Shown: one piece after another, positions 63,063 to 64,000 of the stretch | Layout: the number at the start of each line of letters is the position of its first letter | Position numbering within the stretch: position 1 is the stretch's first letter | Assembly: GCF_009759665.1 (NCBI RefSeq) | Contig: NZ_WQNE01000002.1 | Coordinates: forward strand, 310,001 to 374,000 | DNA: 64,000 nucleotides | Direction: 5' to 3' | Origin: Bradyrhizobium cajani | Lineage (GTDB): Bacteria > Pseudomonadota > Alphaproteobacteria > Rhizobiales > Xanthobacteraceae | Notes under the pieces: model-generated | The model's database searches: none | What the model saw: the letters and a program-made list of their open reading frames with translations, nothing else | What the model was told of the DNA's origin: nothing | Program-made: the position numbers and the translations under genes

Positions 63063-64000
63063 ATGAACATCCAAGCGCCGGTTCAAGTGGACAAGGCCGA
63101 ACGCATGCGCAAGGCGCGGGAAGAGGCCTATGCGACGCCATTGGCGCAGTTCCACCCCGGCGCACCCAGGCTGTTCCAGGACGACACGCTGTGGCCGTGG
63201 TTCGAGCGGCTGCGCAAGGAAGAGCCGGTGCATTACTGCACCAATGCGCCGATCGAGCCCTACTGGTCGGTGGTGAAATACAACGACATCATGCATGTCG
63301 ACACCAATCACGGCATCTTCTCCTCGGACTCGACGCTCGGCGGGATCTCGATCCGCGACGTGCCGCAAGGCTATGACTGGCCAAGCTTCATCGCCATGGA
63401 CCAGCCCAAGCACTCGTCGCAGCGCAAGACGGTGTCGCCGATGTTCACCCCTCAGCATCTGGACGAACTCGCAAAACTGATCCGGCAGCGCTCGCAGACC
63501 GTGCTCGACAATCTGCCGCGCAACGAGACCTTCAACTTCGTCGAACGCGTCTCGATCGAGCTGACGACGCAGATGCTGGCGACCCTGTTCGACTTCCCCT
63601 GGGAGGAACGGCGCAAGCTGACGCGCTGGTCCGATGTCTCGACCGCCTTGCCCAAAAGCGGCATCGTCGCCTCGGCCGAAGAGCGCCGCCGCGAGATGGA
63701 CGAGTGCTACGCCTACATGTCGAAGCTGTGGAACGAGCGCGTCAACTCCGCCCCGCGCAACGACCTGTTGTCGCTGATGGCCCATAACGATGCGACCCGC
63801 TTCATGGACCCCGACAACCTGATGGGCAACATCATCCTGCTCATCGTCGGCGGCAACGACACCACGCGCAACACCATGACCGGCTCGGTGCTGGCGCTGA
63901 ACGAGAACCCGGACCAGTACGAGATGCTGCGGAACAATCCGATGCTGATCGATTCCATGGTGCCGGAGGTGATCCGCTGGCAGACGCCGCTGGCGCATAT
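63063..64000 (+). CDS. Cytochrome P450 (copy 2, C-terminus beyond window)
   Basis: 313 codons are visible from ATG 63063. It is a clear paralog of copy 1: HFDFPWEERRKLTRWSDV-like FDFPWEERRKLTRWSD, ELTTQMLA and I-helix LIVGGNDTTRNTMTG match at the same places. The heme loop is outside the window. Tandem duplication of P450 genes; both run in one direction. Confidence 0.88.
   Translation, partial: MNIQAPVQVDKAERMRKAREEAYATPLAQFHPGAPRLFQDDTLWPWFERLRKEEPVHYCTNAPIEPYWSVVKYNDIMHVDTNHGIFSSDSTLGGISIRDVPQGYDWPSFIAMDQPKHSSQRKTVSPMFTPQHLDELAKLIRQRSQTVLDNLPRNETFNFVERVSIELTTQMLATLFDFPWEERRKLTRWSDVSTALPKSGIVASAEERRREMDECYAYMSKLWNERVNSAPRNDLLSLMAHNDATRFMDPDNLMGNIILLIVGGNDTTRNTMTGSVLALNENPDQYEMLRNNPMLIDSMVPEVIRWQTPLAH

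Overview
The window reads as Bradyrhizobium or a close relative (Bradyrhizobiaceae, Alphaproteobacteria). The DNA is GC-rich, many products resemble conserved Bradyrhizobium hypotheticals, and the right part carries the short palindromic intergenic repeats typical of that genus. This assignment is inference from content; no search was run.

The window has two halves joined at about 40.3 kb. Positions 1 to 40325 look like the right end of a large integrated element. A tyrosine integrase (38628-39959, minus) lies just inside a 45-bp 3' fragment of a tRNA-Val(CAC) gene (40281-40325) that lacks its 5' half, as expected of an attachment site. The intact tRNA should lie beyond the left edge of the window. 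From 40326 rightward the genes look like ordinary chromosome, and the palindromic repeats appear only there.

Element, left to right. (a) 0-6.6 kb, plasmid/ICE-type backbone: a strawberry-notch-like methylase/helicase (cut by the window edge), a large ParB-like protein interrupted by an in-frame TGA, and an ArdC-type antirestriction protein. (b) 6.6-9.2 kb: dispersed structured repeats, a tiny Lys/Ala-rich protein, and small hypothetical genes, three of them translationally coupled. (c) 9.2-19.1 kb, DNA-repair island: two LigD-type ATP-dependent ligases, Ku, a PolX/PHP protein with an eroded polymerase site coupled to a MOSC protein, an RNase HII variant, and two zinc-ribbon proteins in line with an SRAP (HMCES/YedK-like) protein behind a good alphaproteobacterial LexA box. 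(d) 19.1-27.4 kb: a frameshifted helicase with a possible nuclease-like C-terminus, a secreted amidohydrolase, a DUF2235 hydrolase, a second copy of the structured repeat, a secreted nuclease, and a second LexA box at the start of a hypothetical gene. (e) 27.6-31.0 kb: a bacterial ubiquitin-like operon (three ubiquitin-like repeats fused to an E2-like domain; JAB fused to E1/ThiF; DUF6527) divergent from an XRE regulator. (f) 31.3-37.8 kb, visibly more AT-rich: ThyX and a winged-helix protein facing a tight four-gene operon (DNA methyltransferase, phosphoribosyltransferase-like protein, ORC/CDC6-like ATPase, Rossmann-like protein). This is the best candidate for a poorly described conflict or DNA-modification system. 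(g) 38.3-40.3 kb: excisionase-like HTH protein, integrase and att site.

Chromosome: a membrane hypothetical, a DedA-like protein, a universal stress protein, a five-GAF histidine kinase, a GreA-family factor, small hypotheticals, a PD-(D/E)xK-like hypothetical, a TPP enzyme, an L,D-transpeptidase, a DUF2927 protein, a SAM methyltransferase, a threonine-synthase-like PLP enzyme, the URC-type uracil catabolism genes (GTP cyclohydrolase II, URC4/DUF1688, uracil phosphoribosyltransferase), an M48 peptidase, a YjgN/DUF898 membrane protein and two tandem cytochrome P450 genes, the second cut by the window edge.
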